Shown here in pieces: positions 46,616 through 58,705 of a DNA stretch of 64,000 bases. Source of the stretch: Gliomastix tumulicola (taxonomy: Eukaryota > Ascomycota > Sordariomycetes > Hypocreales > Bionectriaceae); NCBI GenBank assembly GCA_001599755.1, contig BCHX01000003.1, positions 3,755,289 through 3,819,288 of the forward strand, read 5' to 3'. A program made the position numbers and the translations under genes. Positions within the stretch are counted from its first letter, which is position 1. Every line of letters starts with the position of its first letter. The notes below the pieces were generated by a model that saw only the letters and a program-made list of their open reading frames with translations, did no database searches and was not told where the DNA came from.

Positions 46616-48878
46616 GAGCCTATTCTTCGATCTCATATTACCCAGAGCATTTCTATTCACTGCAACTCGAGCCTCTACGGGCTCAAGTGGCAGAGCATCG
46701 ATATCAAGAACTTTATCCACAGTCATACCTTTGGGATGGCTCGAGTATGATTATATGGGCGAGAGAGGGTAGTGGTCACTGATCAGTCATGCCTTTGCTG
46801 TTTTCTTATTCATTTCTATTCTCTTCTGATTTCACACCCAATTCCCTTTTTTTCTTTTTCATTACTGTCGTTTGCGTTTGGCGACTTGGTTTCGGCGATT
46901 TATATACCACTCCTGTTTTTCCTCCAATCGTTGGGGGGCGGCTGGTCCGTTATGCCGAGGACTTTTTATGCAGCTGGTGTGGTATGACGGGGGAAATATA
47001 ATGCCTGATGCCTGGCTGGGCAGAAGGGAGGATGGGCAGGATGATCTTGGAATGGAATACTGGCGCAAGTTGACTGTTGATTCGAAGTTCATTATACCTT
47101 ACTTGATTTTCATGTATCCCTCTCGCCCCTCTAAATATCATTGATTGCAATGGCAATATCGTTGAGCAGTATTCGTTTCAAGCCGTCACTTACGAGGGCA
47201 ACAGGGGCATCGGTCCAGATCCCTTTCCAAGCCATCTGCACCTGACCATTTCTCCCCCTCCCCTCCCCCTTGGCTGGCTCTGTTCCTTCTCAGCTACAAT
47301 CCACGACAACACCACGGATGCCTCGGGGATGCAAACTCGACGGGCAGGATGGAGAGGGAGCCTGGTGGATGAAGATCAGGCAGCTGGCAGTCGGTGAGGC
47401 GATCTGGGTACATGTTCCGGGGGTTGACCGCCCACGATATGCAGCGGTGCCATGGCCAGAAGCAAAGATGGAGGGCAGCGCAGACGCGTGTGCGAGGAAA
47501 CGTGACATGAAGGGGGGGGGGGAGACAAGGAAGTGATTGGAGGATACCTGGTAGAGGTGGTGTCCTCGACCGAGTGGGATTTGGACAAAGGGGCAATGGC
47601 CGATGGGTGTGAGGGGACTTTGTTCCTCATAAAGCCCTCTCCCGACGGGTGTTGGTCATGATGAAGGAGGTGCTTCTTGTGTGCTTCGTTGGGGGCCATA
47701 CATTCATTTCATTGCTCAGCTGCGTCGAGGATGACGGGTCAGAACGGGGGCTTCCGTATTGGTGCGGTAGGCAGGGAGGACTGGGTGGGTGACATCTATG
47801 AATGAATGATCTTAGATTGTTCCTGCTGATGTTGGTCGACTCACGAGTTCGCTGGAGGACTGTTTCGAGCAGTGTCTTCGTCACTCTACGACCTACCTCA
47901 GGCAGGAGGGCTCGCTTCCTACCTGTAGCAGCGCCGGGCTCGTCCCATCTTGAGTGCCGGCTGTGCCTCGCTCTACCTTACCTTGGAGCTAGACGGGCTC
48001 TATAGCACAAGCGCAGCTGCCATCCCAAGTCTCGGGATGTGTTTCCTATCATTTCGAGGATTGGGCTGGCTCCAGCCGACTTGGCCTAGTTCTTCCCGAG
48101 CACACCAGCGAGCAAAGGTGACCAGTCACTTAGAAGGACGCCGACCTTTGAAAGGCCAAATAAGAAGGGGGGGGAAGCCAACCAGGTGCATGGTAAAGGC
48201 AAGCTTTATTGGCCAGTTGCGCTGACTATCGCCACCAGACCACTATCTTGCGGCACAGATCTCGGCTCATACCTTATAAGGCCCCCCTTGTCCCCTACAT
48301 AAGCACTTAAATACCGACTTCAGAATCCTCTGGCCTGTATTCCAGACCACGACGCCCCGACCTTGTACCCAACACTCTGGATTCCATAAGCCATCTTCCC
48401 GATGCCGTCCAATCAATGGCTGTGCTGGTGCAATACCCAGGTCTTCAGGGGGGGGGGGGNGGTAAGTCCCGGCCGCCGCCACTGGCAGGCATGTTTGCGG
48501 TAATTTGTAAGCCACCTTTCGACGATGGTTTTCCCTTTTGGGAAAATACTTCTCTGGATGATAATAGGCTTGAGCCGCAAGGCTGCAGCAGGGGGGGCGG
48601 CGGTGGTCACTGCTTCTACCCTTCCCACCCCTTGGAATGCTTACCGCGGCTACTATGCTCGTCGCGGCTACCAGCCCCCCGAGTTGGGGGTTGCAAGTGA
48701 GTGGTGGGAAGAAAAATATTGAGTCACATACACACCCAGATTATATGGTCCTGTAGCTCAAGTATTCTTTCGACCACTTGGGTTGCCCACTGGTGCTTCT
48801 CGGGGGGGCCTGCTGGGACTTTGGCCGAGAGGGGCCTGTTCCTGATGAGTTCGGGGGGCCGCCCGGTGGTGGTGGTGG

Positions 48879-48897
48879 TGTGTGTGTGTGTGTGTGT
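48879..48897. repeat. TG dinucleotide microsatellite
   Basis: An uninterrupted TG repeat directly preceded by GGT trinucleotides (from about 48865). Confidence 0.9.
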
Positions 48898-48982
48898 ATG
48901 TTGAGAGATGGGTGAGCTGGAGCGTGCCTGTGAATGGCCAGGAGGCTTTACGAGGAGATGCGAGATCTCGGAAGTGGTGGAG

Positions 48983-48986
<4 letters not shown>

Positions 48987-49024
<38 letters not shown>
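48987..49024. repeat. GA dinucleotide microsatellite
   Basis: About 19 uninterrupted GA units, 245 bp before the EthD-like start codon; this could act as a GAGA-type promoter element or simply be a microsatellite. Confidence 0.9.
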
Positions 49025-49027
<3 letters not shown>

Positions 49028-49268
49028 CATGTTCAGCGGACGCCCGGAGGACACTCGCTCAAACGAAATACGAGAAGGGAAGAGTAGGGGGGGAAGGAGG
49101 GAGAAAGAAAAAAGTATAAGAAGGTATTGAAGTCTGGCGTCTCTTGGAGAATTTCCTCTCGGATCAGCAGCCTCAGCATCTTCTCTCAAGCTCAGCTTCT
49201 CCTCCTCCTCAAGCCGATCAGCAAACACTTTGAGACCTCTCTTTCGCGCGTCCCAACAATCAGTCAAA

Positions 49269-49809
49269 ATGGCCGCCGTTTCGTTCCTCTACCCTCCTGA
49301 GCCTATCAACGGTACCTCTTTCGACATTGACTACTTCCTGGTTCACCACGTCGACAAGATCCTCACGTGAGTTCAACCCTGGGAGAAGAAGAAGATGGAG
49401 AAGAAGAAGAAGAAGAAGAAGCCACCCAGCTCGAGAAACGAAGACCTGTGCCCCCCCTGGAAAGAGTTTAGGCTATGCATAGAGAGAGGAGGAGAGAGGG
49501 AGAGGGAGAGGGTAGTTAAAGGGCGAGTTCTCAACTCTACTAACGCATATTTTCAAAAACAGTGTCTACGAGGGAAGCACCTTCTCCGGCCTCGAGATCT
49601 TCGAGTACGAGCCCGGCCAGCCCTTCCAGATCCTCGGCGTCTCCCGCTTCGGCAGCCTCGACGACTTCCGCGCCATCGATCTCCAGCCTCTGCTCGACGA
49701 TCTCCCCAAGTTCACCAACACGATACCCTACATCCTGCTTGGCGAGAGCGTCGACACCCGCGACCCCCATCCCCCGAAGAACTCGAAGCGATTTGAGCCT
49801 CGAAAGTAG
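49269..49809 (+). CDS. Small EthD-like (dimeric alpha/beta-barrel) protein
   Basis: Conserved small protein of unknown reaction. Exons 49269-49366 and 49563-49809 give 114 residues. The pattern is that of EthD-family ferredoxin-like barrels: an N-terminal beta strand (MAAVSFLYPP), FDIDYFLVHHVDKI where EthD proteins have an FD-DYY-xxH helix start, GLEIFEYEPGQPFQILGVSR as the next strands, and a C-terminal helix then LPKFTNTIPYILLGESV, close to the family ending. Such proteins are often annotated as accessory to oxidative degradation or as stress proteins, but no active site is evident. The 196-nt intron is long for this window and contains an AAG microsatellite (49384-49422). ATG 49269 follows a CT-rich leader ending TCAAA. 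Confidence 0.8.
49384..49422. repeat. AAG microsatellite inside the EthD-like intron
   Basis: Repeated GAA/AAG units with one ATGG interruption, within the intron 49367-49562. They resemble purine-rich splicing enhancers but are probably a simple repeat. Confidence 0.85.
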
Positions 49810-50818
49810 GCCCCCGACTCCGAGGCACCTCAAAGGTTGCTGTTGTTGTTCTGGGTTAAGGTCAGACACCGGGGAAGGGGGGGGACAGAACACCGATGGA
49901 TGGGAATTAGTTCTCTCTGAAAGTTGTCTACCCTTGGACTTATGAGCCTGGTGGCATCCGGCGCGACAATGGACAGGAGAGGAAGATGCATATGAGGGTG
50001 AACTAGGATAGGCTGGTTCCACGGATGGGAGACACTCGGCCGACGACAACGCCCTGCTTCTCGGGCGGGAGAAAGCCTATAGTTTTTCTGTCTTTTAAGA
50101 GCAAACAACTGCCTATCTACTTACATACTCAAATATGTAATCTGTTCGTCAAATCTTTGAGTCTCTTAGGGATGTGACCCGATCTGGCATGGGATTAGGC
50201 TTCACTTGCTTTCGAAGTGGGACCACCAGAAGCTCCTTTCAATCCTTTCAGTAATTTTCCTGGTGACTGAGTGATTGAGCACTGTCTTAGATACCAACAG
50301 AAACAAACACTTAATCACTGCTGTTGCTATCTGATCTTCCTTTTTTCTACCTAGCAATACTGGAACTGATAGCCAGTTGATGAGGCAGAGTTAAATAACT
50401 ACTGCCACTATCAGACGCATCTCAACTACGGCGTGCGCGCGAGAGACGATGAGACACCGAGGGGATCACGGTAACGAGAACAGTTTTCCTTGAATGCCTT
50501 TCTCTTTGGCTACGTAATATGTATCGAGTGTCTTTTCTCAACTCTCCATATGCAGATAGACCCAACCCTGTAGAGTCTTGCCTTCGGCTCCTCGTCCATT
50601 CGTTAAAATCCTCATAACTCTAGTCATGATCCAACTCCAAACGCAAACTCAAAGCTACCCATTCAGCTTCTCGCATCGGAAATTAGACGGGCAACAAGAT
50701 GTGTAAATCAAGAAAGACGCGGGGTAGAACGCTTCTCAGTCAATCGAGCCAGGCACCACGCATCTCGCCATAACAGGAGGGAGATAAACGGGTGTGGCTC
50801 GGCAGGTCGTCACACCGC
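49810..50818. other. Intergenic, tail to tail between the EthD-like gene and ASF1
   Basis: 1.0 kb of 3' sequence from both genes. No gene, repeat or RNA recognised. Confidence 0.5.
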
Positions 50819-51853
50819 CTACGAGGCAACGGTGACCGGCTTGGCAGCCGAAGTTGTGGCAGCCGAGGAGGAGCCGGCATTCTTGTCGCCCGCGTCGACT
50901 TCCATAGCGTCGTCCTCGTCGCCCTCTTGACCCTCACCCTCTTCCTCTTCCTCGAGCTCATCGGAGCTCTCGCCCTCGAGGTCAACGCTTCCGTCCTCGG
51001 ACATCTCGTCTTCCTCACGGTCGTCCTCTTCCTCCTTTGCGCCCTCGACACCGCCCATCTCGGAATCCTCACCAGGAACAACCTTCTTCTCCTTCAGGGC
51101 CTTTGCCTCCTCGGCTTCCTCCTCGGCCTCCTCGGCGCCATATTGATCGCCGTCGGCATTGAGATCAGCCTCGGGCTGCTCAGGAGGGAATTCAGCGGGA
51201 GCGGAGGCCTCAGAGTCCCTAATGAATGTTTGAGTTAGTAGGAGAACTTGGGTGTACCAATCAGGAAGGGCTGCCACCCACCACTTGATAGCAAAGCGAG
51301 TCACGCGGGGCTTCTCGGCCAGGACATTGCGTCTGACGCGGTCCACAATGGGCTTCGCAGGCGGCTCAGCATTGAGCTCCTCTGAGTCATATTCGTTGTT
51401 CACGTAGTAGCCAACGCGAACAAACTCGCGACCGTCGTAGGCGCACGTCAGAAGAATGACAGTGACGCCGAGGATGTCCGTCTCGGGGATTCGCGTCGTG
51501 TTAGGGGCATCGGCCTCGAAGATGAACTTGTTGACGCCGACAGGGATGGGTCCAACGAGCAGGGAGTCCAGCTCTTGGTCGTATTGGTCGCTGCGGACGT
51601 GTTAGGTCAGGGATCGGACAGTGTGGCTGAATAGCTAGACATACGAGGTCGCGGAGCCGACATAGGTCAGCTTCCATTCAAGGTCTATCGTAGAGCTGTT
51701 AGTAAATTGATTGGATGAGCTCTTGGTTGCCGGGGGCCACGTACCCTTCTCGAGGGGCTCGAGGCACTCGAAAGTGATCTCGAACTCGTACTTGTCGGTG
51801 AACTTGGCGGGGTTGTTCACCACCTGAACACCGAGTAGGGAGACGACAGACAT
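50819..51853 (-). CDS. ASF1: Histone H3-H4 chaperone Asf1
   Basis: Nuclear chaperone handing H3-H4 to CAF-1 and HIRA during replication-coupled and independent nucleosome assembly. Four exons (51745-51853, 51645-51684, 51282-51590, 50819-51218) give 285 residues. Residues 1-155 are the conserved immunoglobulin-like core: MSVVSLLGVQVVNNPAKFTD, FEITFECLEPLEKG, DLEWKLTYVGSATS, DQELDSLLVGPIPVGVNKF, ILGVTVILLTCAYDGREFVR and KPRVTRFAIKW. A long Glu/Asp-rich tail follows, as in yeast Asf1. The 40-nt second exon is fixed by the DLEWKL motif. It is divergent from RNA14 over about 1 kb; an ACGCGAAA word (52315-52322) in that interval resembles an MBF/E2F site, which would suit an S-phase gene. Confidence 0.97.
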
Positions 51854-52884
51854 TGCGGTGAGTAGAGGCGATGCTCTGTGCTAGGATACTTGCTGGGGCG
51901 AGGGCGAGAAGTGGGCGAAGTGGTGATGCGGACTCGAGAACTCGCAGGCTGTCGAGGGGTGTGCGGGACGAAAGACGGTGAGCGTGGTGGGGGCAAAGCG
52001 GGAGACGAGCTGGTATTTAGCCTTGCTGTTGCTGTATGTGATGATACGAGCAGGCTGTCGTGGCGACGCGAGAAAATGGCGTGACGTGCAATGGGTGTTG
52101 TTATGGTCGCTGTTGTGCACAAGAGAAGATGGAGGAGAGGAAGTGGGTGGTACTGGAGTGTGGCCTCGTTTGTAAACGGCCAGAGGTTGACTGCCGCCTT
52201 CCAGTGACACGGGAGGTCAATTTAGTGGGACGCGACTGGCGACCAGCAGCCGAGTTTGCAGGCTCCATTTCCTATCGATATCCCTGTACCGCGTTTAGTG
52301 GTTGCGCCCGCCCGACGCGAAAATCGCACCTGCTACCTTACCTAAGGGACCGCACAAGGGGGNGGGGGGAGGGTACGTACCGGTGGCTGGTGCACGTCTG
52401 TGGCTGAACGCTAATCCAGCCACTCCATTCCCTTGGCACGGTCCAGTGATAATTTTGGCGCTGGTGCGGGAAAGCTTTGTTCGAGCCACAACGCTCTTTT
52501 TCTCCTCCTCCATCATCATCTCCCATCCCATCCATTGTCTCCTTCAACATCCTCCATGGCGCGCCCTTCTCCTTGTAATTCCACCTCCCCTAATTCGTGA
52601 TTTAGCTCCTCCGTGGTGTTTGCCCCCGACTGTGATCGTTCCACTTTCCCGAAACGAGTCGCGCTTCAGCGATTCAGCTCCAAGATCTGGACCCCGAAGT
52701 AACCTCCGAGAAGACGTCTGCGATCGCGCCAGCCCGTTGTCATCCTAGGCCATCAACTTCGCGACGCCAAATCAAGCGCGCCGACCCAAGCTTTCGCGCA
52801 ATTTCCATCGGTCGCACGAGCATGCCGCATCGACCCCAGTAAAGACGAGCCAGAGAACAACCAGAAGCACAGATTGCAGTAGCA
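51854..52884. promoter_or_regulatory. Divergent promoter of ASF1 and RNA14
   Basis: 1.03 kb. It contains TATCGATA (52273-52280), ACGCGAAA (52315-52322), a G-run interrupted by an N (52357-52369) and a CT-rich stretch before RNA14 (52490-52640). No gene is supported. Confidence 0.5.
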
Positions 52885-55800
52885 ATGGCCGCAGAGGAAG
52901 CATCATGGGGTGAGGAGGAATATAGCATTGGGGATGGCGCCGCACAGGCTCAGCATAGCGACCAACAAGTTGAAAACTTTGCTCCACATTCCCATGCCTC
53001 TGGTGATGCTGCGGACAGCGGCTCGGACGACGACGGGGGGGACTATGATCCCGAGTCCGTCCTTCTCGAGCCGTCTAACCCCGTCCCTTCTAATAAGCCC
53101 CCTCCTCCTTCTTCTTCCCCCAATCCCGCACAACAGCGTCCCGTCTCCAAGCCTAAGGTGTCTGGGGGGTTCCTAGTTGAGGTCTCGGATGAGGAAGATG
53201 ACGATGAGGAAGAGGATGAGGAGAGCGGCGACACCCCGGCAGACACCCCTCGGCCGGCTTCGACAGCACAGGCGCAAGAGGCGGCAAAGGAGCCTCCCAA
53301 GCCAGAGGCTGTCACTAACCCCGCGCCGCCCGCAGATGCTCCTCCCGCCTTCGGTGGCCTGGATCCTGTCGCACTCCTTGAGGCGCGGACCAGGGAAGAC
53401 CCGCGCGGCGACATGGACGCCTGGCTCAACCTGATTGCGAATCACAAGCGAACCAACAACTTGGAGGCACTGAGAGGCGCCTACAACCGATTTGTGGAAG
53501 AGTTCCCCCAAGCCGTAAGTCATTGCTTCCGTCTCCTTTAACTTCAAACACCCAAAACTAACACCACATCCAGGCCGACATCTGGTCCGACTGGCTGGAG
53601 ATGGAGCTGAGTCTCAACAACTTCCCAGAAGCCGAACAGCTCTTCGGAAGGAGTCTGATGAATGTCCCCAACGTGCGACTCTGGACTATCTACCTCAACT
53701 ACATCCGTCGACGGAATGATCTCAACAACGACCCGTCCGGCCAGGCCAGACGAACTGTCGCCCAGTCCTACGAGTTTGTTATTGACAACATCGGGGTCGA
53801 CCGGGACTCAGGAGCCATCTGGCAGGATTATATCCAGTTTATCAAGAACGGCCCCGGCACGATAGGCGGCACCGGCTGGCAGGACCAGCAAAAGATGGAC
53901 CAGCTCCGGAAAGGCTACCACCGCGCCATCACAGTGCCCATGTCCACGGTAAACACGCTCTGGAAGGAGTATGATCAGTTCGAGATGGGCCTGAACAAGC
54001 TTACGGTAAGTTGACCATTGAATACCTCATCGCCTGGACTTAATGCTAATGCCACAGTAGGGTCGCAAATTCATCCAGGAACGCTCTCCGGGATACATGT
54101 CTGCCAAGAGTGCAAACATTGCCCTCGACAACATCACCCGCAATCTGAAGCGGCATAACCTCCCTCGGCTGGCTCCTGCTCCAGGATTCGACGGTGACGA
54201 AGAGTACAGGGAGCAGGTCGAAATCTGGAAGAAGTGGATAGCCTGGGAGAAGGAGGACCCTCTTGTCCTTGCCTCTGACGAACCCAAAGTGTTCAAGCAG
54301 CGCATCCTGTACACCTACAAGCAAGCCTTGATGGCACTTCGCTTCTGCCCCGAGATCTGGGTCGACGCGGCTGAGTGGTGCTTCCAGAACAGCGTCAGGG
54401 AGAACGAGCAGGAAGTGGGCACCGACATGCTCAGGTCCGGCATCAAGGCCAACCCCGAGAGTGTCCTGCTCGCATTCAAGCACGCTGATCATATCGAAGT
54501 CAACTATCCTGCCAAGGAGGGCGATGCGTCGGAATATGCGAAAGCGGTGCGGAAGCCCTTTGACGACGTCTTGGACAGGCTGTATGCCATGGGCGACAAA
54601 GTCAAGGAGCGTGAGGCCATGGAGGTGGCAACCCTCCAGCAAGCGGCCGCTCAGGAGCAGCCGGCCCAGGAGTCGGTTGAGCGAGACGATGACGACGACG
54701 ACGAGGGACCGAAATTACCACCAACAGAGCTGCGTATCCAGGCCATCAAGAAGGGATACGCCGCTGAGATTCAGCTCCTCTCGCGCACGCTCTCGTACGT
54801 GTGGATTGCCATGGCTCGGGCGATGCGCCGCATCCAAGGCAAGGGTAACCAGACGGATGGTGGCTTGCGCAAAGTCTTCACAGATGCCAGGCAGAGGGGC
54901 CGTCTTACAAGCGACGTGTACGTTGCCGTTGCCCTGCTTGAATCAGTCGTCTACAAGGACCCTGTCGGTGCCAAGATTTTCGAACGCGGTGCAAGACTTT
55001 TCCCATCCGACGAGACGTTCATGATCGAGTACCTCAAGTTTCTTCATGGAAAGGACGACACGACCAGTACGTTTCTCAGCCAGCTGTTGGGGATTCAAAG
55101 TGAATTAGCTGCTAACATCTCACAGATGCACGCGTGGTCTTTGAGACTTGCGCCAACCGCCTTGTAGCGAAGCCCGACACACTTCACAAGGCGAAGCCCC
55201 TCTACGCTTACTTTCACAAATACGAGTCCCAGTTCGGCGAGCGCTCCCAAATCGCTAAGCTCGAGGACAGGATGGCAGAGCTATTCCCAGAGGACCCGAG
55301 GCTCAACTACTTCACGGCTCGATACTCATCCGAGTCGTTTGACCCGGTCGCAGCTCCCATTATCATCTCCAAGGCAGTTCAGATGCGGCCCAAGCAGGCA
55401 GTCCGTACGTTCGAGCAGCCCATCATCTCAAGACCAGACAGCCCCTTGCAGGTCAGGGTAGAGAGCCCTCGACCGCAGTACGCACGTGCCACTGCTTCTC
55501 CCAAGCGACCACTCGGCGTTGACGATGAGGAGCTGAACCCTCCCAAGCGTCAAGCCCGTGGCGTGTCTCCCTTGAAGGGGGCCGCTGGGCGCCGTCTCGA
55601 CCAGCAGCGTAGGAATCAGGCGTCGGCACTCCATCGGGACATCACCTTCCTCCTGAACATCCTTCCGCCTGCCAATACCTACGATGGATCCCGGCTAAAC
55701 CTGCCTGCACTCATCAATCTCCTTCGCGATACCGCGGTGCCTGACTACAGCACGTGGAACTCCAAGTCGAGCAATCAGGGTCGTGGTGGCACCCCTGGCC

Positions 55801-56036
55801 ACGGAAGACAGCCATCTGGGGATTTCAACACTGGTCGACCCATCAGTCCTTTCGGCAGACTTCAGTCCGCGTCAGGCGGCTATAAGAATTCGCCTTTGAG
55901 GGCCGAGGCGGGCATGAATCCATACGAGGCTCCTCCGGATCCGAATGCGGGTGGTGTACCTCCCTCTTGGCTCCCCCCATCTGGAGGGTACAGCCAGCCG
56001 CCACCAGGGCAACAGTACTATCAGGGCTATCGGTAG
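52885..56036 (+). CDS. RNA14: mRNA 3'-end processing protein RNA14 (CstF-77)
   Basis: Scaffold of cleavage factor IA: it dimerises through HAT repeats, binds Rna15 and positions the pre-mRNA cleavage and polyadenylation machinery. Exons 52885-53514, 53574-54005, 54061-55066 and 55126-56036 give 992 residues. An acidic, Pro-rich N-tail (1-170) is followed by HAT repeats from about residue 175 (AWLNLIANHKRTNN, IWSDWLEMELSLNNF, LWTIYLNYIRRRNDL, IWQDYIQFIKNG and so on) to about 770. The C-terminal hinge, ILPPANTYDGSRLNLPALIN with its sequel to YSTW, is the monkeytail region that binds Rna15. The Pro/Gly/Gln-rich tail ends GQQYYQGYR. The third exon begins at a TAG acceptor directly after a CAG; using the CAG would put TAG in frame. 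It is divergent from ASF1. Confidence 0.95.
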
Positions 56037-56817
56037 AGCCGAGAGCCCATGTATGGTATGGAGCCGGACTTTTACTACTACTGAACTGTAGGGGTTGGCT
56101 CTAGCATCAGACCTTCCTCGCTCCTTTTCTAATCGGCTCTCCTCCCACATGGTAGAGCAGGGAAAGACCACACCGTCTCAACGGTGTTCTTCAACATGAG
56201 TGATGCGGTGCATGATCCTGGGCTATTATTGGCTAGCGGCACATGCACTTGATGAACTCTTGAAGCGCTGAGAACCAAGTCGGGATCGGGAGAAATAATC
56301 GCCTTTGGTTCGGAATCTTTCTAATTGTATCGTCCTGGCTTAAGCACAGCACTTCCTCCCGTTAGATTGGTGGATGGGTGCTTTAGTAGCTCAGGAGGAA
56401 AATGGGAACTTGTTGGGAAAATGAAGGCAATACGAAAAAATTAATCACATGCTGAATATTTCCTATGAAACTCGCGTATAATAAGTGTGAAGTAGATGCT
56501 CAATCTGTCGGGTGGTTGAAGAGTGTGTTCCTGGGCAGACGCAAAGATGTCCCGCTTTTTCTGGCCTCCTTAATGGCCTGTCCCCCTGTCACGTGAAGGC
56601 GTGAACCCCTGTCGCGGTTTCGTCCAGGACCCTTTCTTAGACTAGAAATTTTCGGGAGGACCTGGAAGCTTTTTCTGCCCATCAACATTTCATCATACTC
56701 ATTCCATCCCAACCATCCCGCCCTCACTCACCAGTTCAGCGTGGAATCGCATCTTGACCCAGCGTCTTGATTCCGAAGTACTTTTTCTCTCATTTCCCAC
56801 AAACGACCCCTCCCAAG
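56037..56817. other. Intergenic between RNA14 and MAM33
   Basis: 781 bp with the RNA14 3' end and the MAM33 promoter. No gene, repeat or RNA recognised. Confidence 0.5.
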
Positions 56818-57802
56818 ATGCTCTCCATCCGCACATTCGCGCGCTCTGCGCCCCGGACTGCCTCCCGCCTGGCGTCCTCTTCCCTCCGCCAGTCCGCCGC
56901 CGCCGTCCGCAGCAGCGCATTCACCTACAGTGCCGCCGCCGCCGCCGCCACCGCTCCTCTACGGACGAATGCCTTCTTCTCGACCACGAGCGCGCGCCGC
57001 GTGGCCGAGACGGACGGCGAGCTGTCGGCCAAGATCGAGAGCGAGATCCAGATCGAGGAGGACATGAAGTCCAACGAGCAGCAGCCCGCCAGCGTCAAGG
57101 ACTTCCTTGCCAACAGCCCGTTTGAGCTGATCGACACCCCCGGACAGGAGGTTGTCAAGCTGGTCCGCAACTTTGGCGAGGAGAAGTAGGTTCAACCACA
57201 CACACGGCTTGCTCATGCAGAGACCAAAGCAGCCTAGCTAACAAGAAATATCCAGGATCACCGTGAGCTTCTCCATCGCCGACATCACCAACTACAACCC
57301 CTTCAACGAGGACCCGGCCCTCGAGGATGAGGAGTCCTTTGATGACGATCTCGCCAGCAACGGCAAGGCCCAGCAGCAGCCGCAAGGCCGCGAGGAGGAC
57401 ATCGAGGAGGCCGAGGAGGAGGAGGAGGAGGACCTCGACGAGGCCGCCGCCCCCATCAACCTGTCCATCCTCGTCGAGAAGCCCGGCAAGAGCCAGGGCG
57501 CGCTCAGCATCGACGCCACCGCCCAGGACGGCGCCATCCTCGTCGACAACATCTTCTTCTACGAGGACGCCAAGGTCGCCCGCCTCGAGGGCCCCGAGGA
57601 GGCCCAGAAGCGCGCCGACGTGTACCCGGGCCCGCCCTTCGGCACCCTCGACGAGGACCTGCAGGTGCTGCTGGAGCGCTTCCTCGAGGAGAGGGGCATC
57701 ACGCAGACGCTGGCCGTCTTCGTGCCCGACTACGTCGATGTCAAGGAGCAGAGGGAGTACATCCGCTGGCTCAACAACGTCAAGGGCTTCATTGATGCGT
57801 AA
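56818..57802 (+). CDS. MAM33: Mitochondrial acidic matrix protein MAM33 (p32/C1QBP family)
   Basis: Trimeric, doughnut-shaped acidic protein of the mitochondrial matrix that supports mitochondrial translation and respiration. Exons 56818-57185 and 57256-57802 give 304 residues. The N-terminal 60 residues (MLSIRTFARSAPRTASRLAS onward, with an Ala run) form an Arg/Ser/Ala-rich import presequence ending near FFSTTSARRVAETD. The mature part has the expected helix SVKDFLANSPFELIDTPGQE, strand block ITVSFSIADITNYNPF, an acidic loop (EEDIEEAEEEEEEDLDEAAA) and a C-terminal pair of helices (LQVLLERFLEERGITQTLAV, then YIRWLNNVKGFIDA). The donor overlaps a TAG, so the unspliced frame would stop immediately. 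AATAAA at 57880-57885 is a candidate polyadenylation signal. Confidence 0.94.
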
Positions 57803-58705
57803 GCTGTCTTGGTCGGGTCCGTCCCTGGCAGGGATGATCTTCCATGATGCGAAGATCTGTGCTAGGTTTGGAGGGGGAAAATAAAAAAGGGGGGAGGAGA
57901 GAACCATGTACCATGTAACATACTAAGGAAGGGGGATGTAAGAAGAACCTATCCGCTCTTTGTTGTACGATATATATCCAGAAGTTTAATGATGCCGTCC
58001 TTGCAGGCGCCAATGTAATAACACACGAGAAGTGCTGGTCGCACCAGTGAAGACATTTCACCATCAGCTCGAACCCCGTCTTGAAGATCTCTCACTACTG
58101 ACATGCATGTCTACATCAACTCAATATCATAGGGCCAGGTCCTCAGGTAACACCTATATGTAGGAGCAGTTGTCTGGATGATGATGTTTCTCTCATGTGC
58201 TTGAGTCTCGTGTACCTATAATAATAACTATGCTGTTTGGCATCATAGAAAGGTGAGTTACACCTTACAAAACCGTCACTCTCTCTCCTCTCGTCCATAC
58301 TCCTCGAACGCCAAAATGCAGCAGGGAGGAAAAAAGAGCCTGCTCGCCATACTTCTCAGAAGGAACAGGGAAGGGAAGAATTCACAGACGAATAAACAAT
58401 CCAAAAACAAAAGGGGTGGAGGGGGTCGTCTCGTTCGTTTCGTCTACCACCCCAGAAAGCTGTCTATCCCAAAACCCGCGCAAAGTCATCAACCACCGCC
58501 GTAAACCATAAAATGTATTCCCCAGGGATCCAAAAGGTCGGGGGAATCAACAGAGAGTGACACCGGGATATCTGTCGTCTAGTACTAGTAGCTAGCCAAA
58601 AAAGCAAAAAGGGGCAAAAAGAAAAAGGGGGGTGTAATCATCACAAATCGAGTGCAAGAGCAAGCTCAAAAAGGTAAAGAGCAAAAAGGAACCCCCCTCC
58701 CGAGT
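57803..58705. other. Intergenic, tail to tail between MAM33 and the oxysterol-binding protein gene
   Basis: 0.9 kb containing two 3' ends; AATAAA for MAM33 and TACTAGTA at 58583-58590. A-rich runs occur near 58370-58640. No gene was seen. Confidence 0.5.

Larger units (their letters stand above)
46616..49268. other. Intergenic between RasGAP and the EthD-like gene, rich in simple repeats
   Basis: 2.65 kb. It holds a G-run with an N (about 48448-48462), a small TTTTCCC/GGGAAAA hairpin near 48530, a TG repeat (48879-48897) and a GA repeat of about 19 units (48987-49024). The last 120 bp are CT-rich, as a leader. The frame 48525-48722 gives a protein-like peptide but has no supporting start, stop or splice chain. 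Confidence 0.45.

Noticed and set aside
48525..48722. 65-codon frame with a protein-like stretch (NAYRGYYARRGYQPPELG) followed by a GTGAGT donor
   Set aside because: No convincing start, upstream exon or downstream continuation could be found; low complexity next to a G-run.
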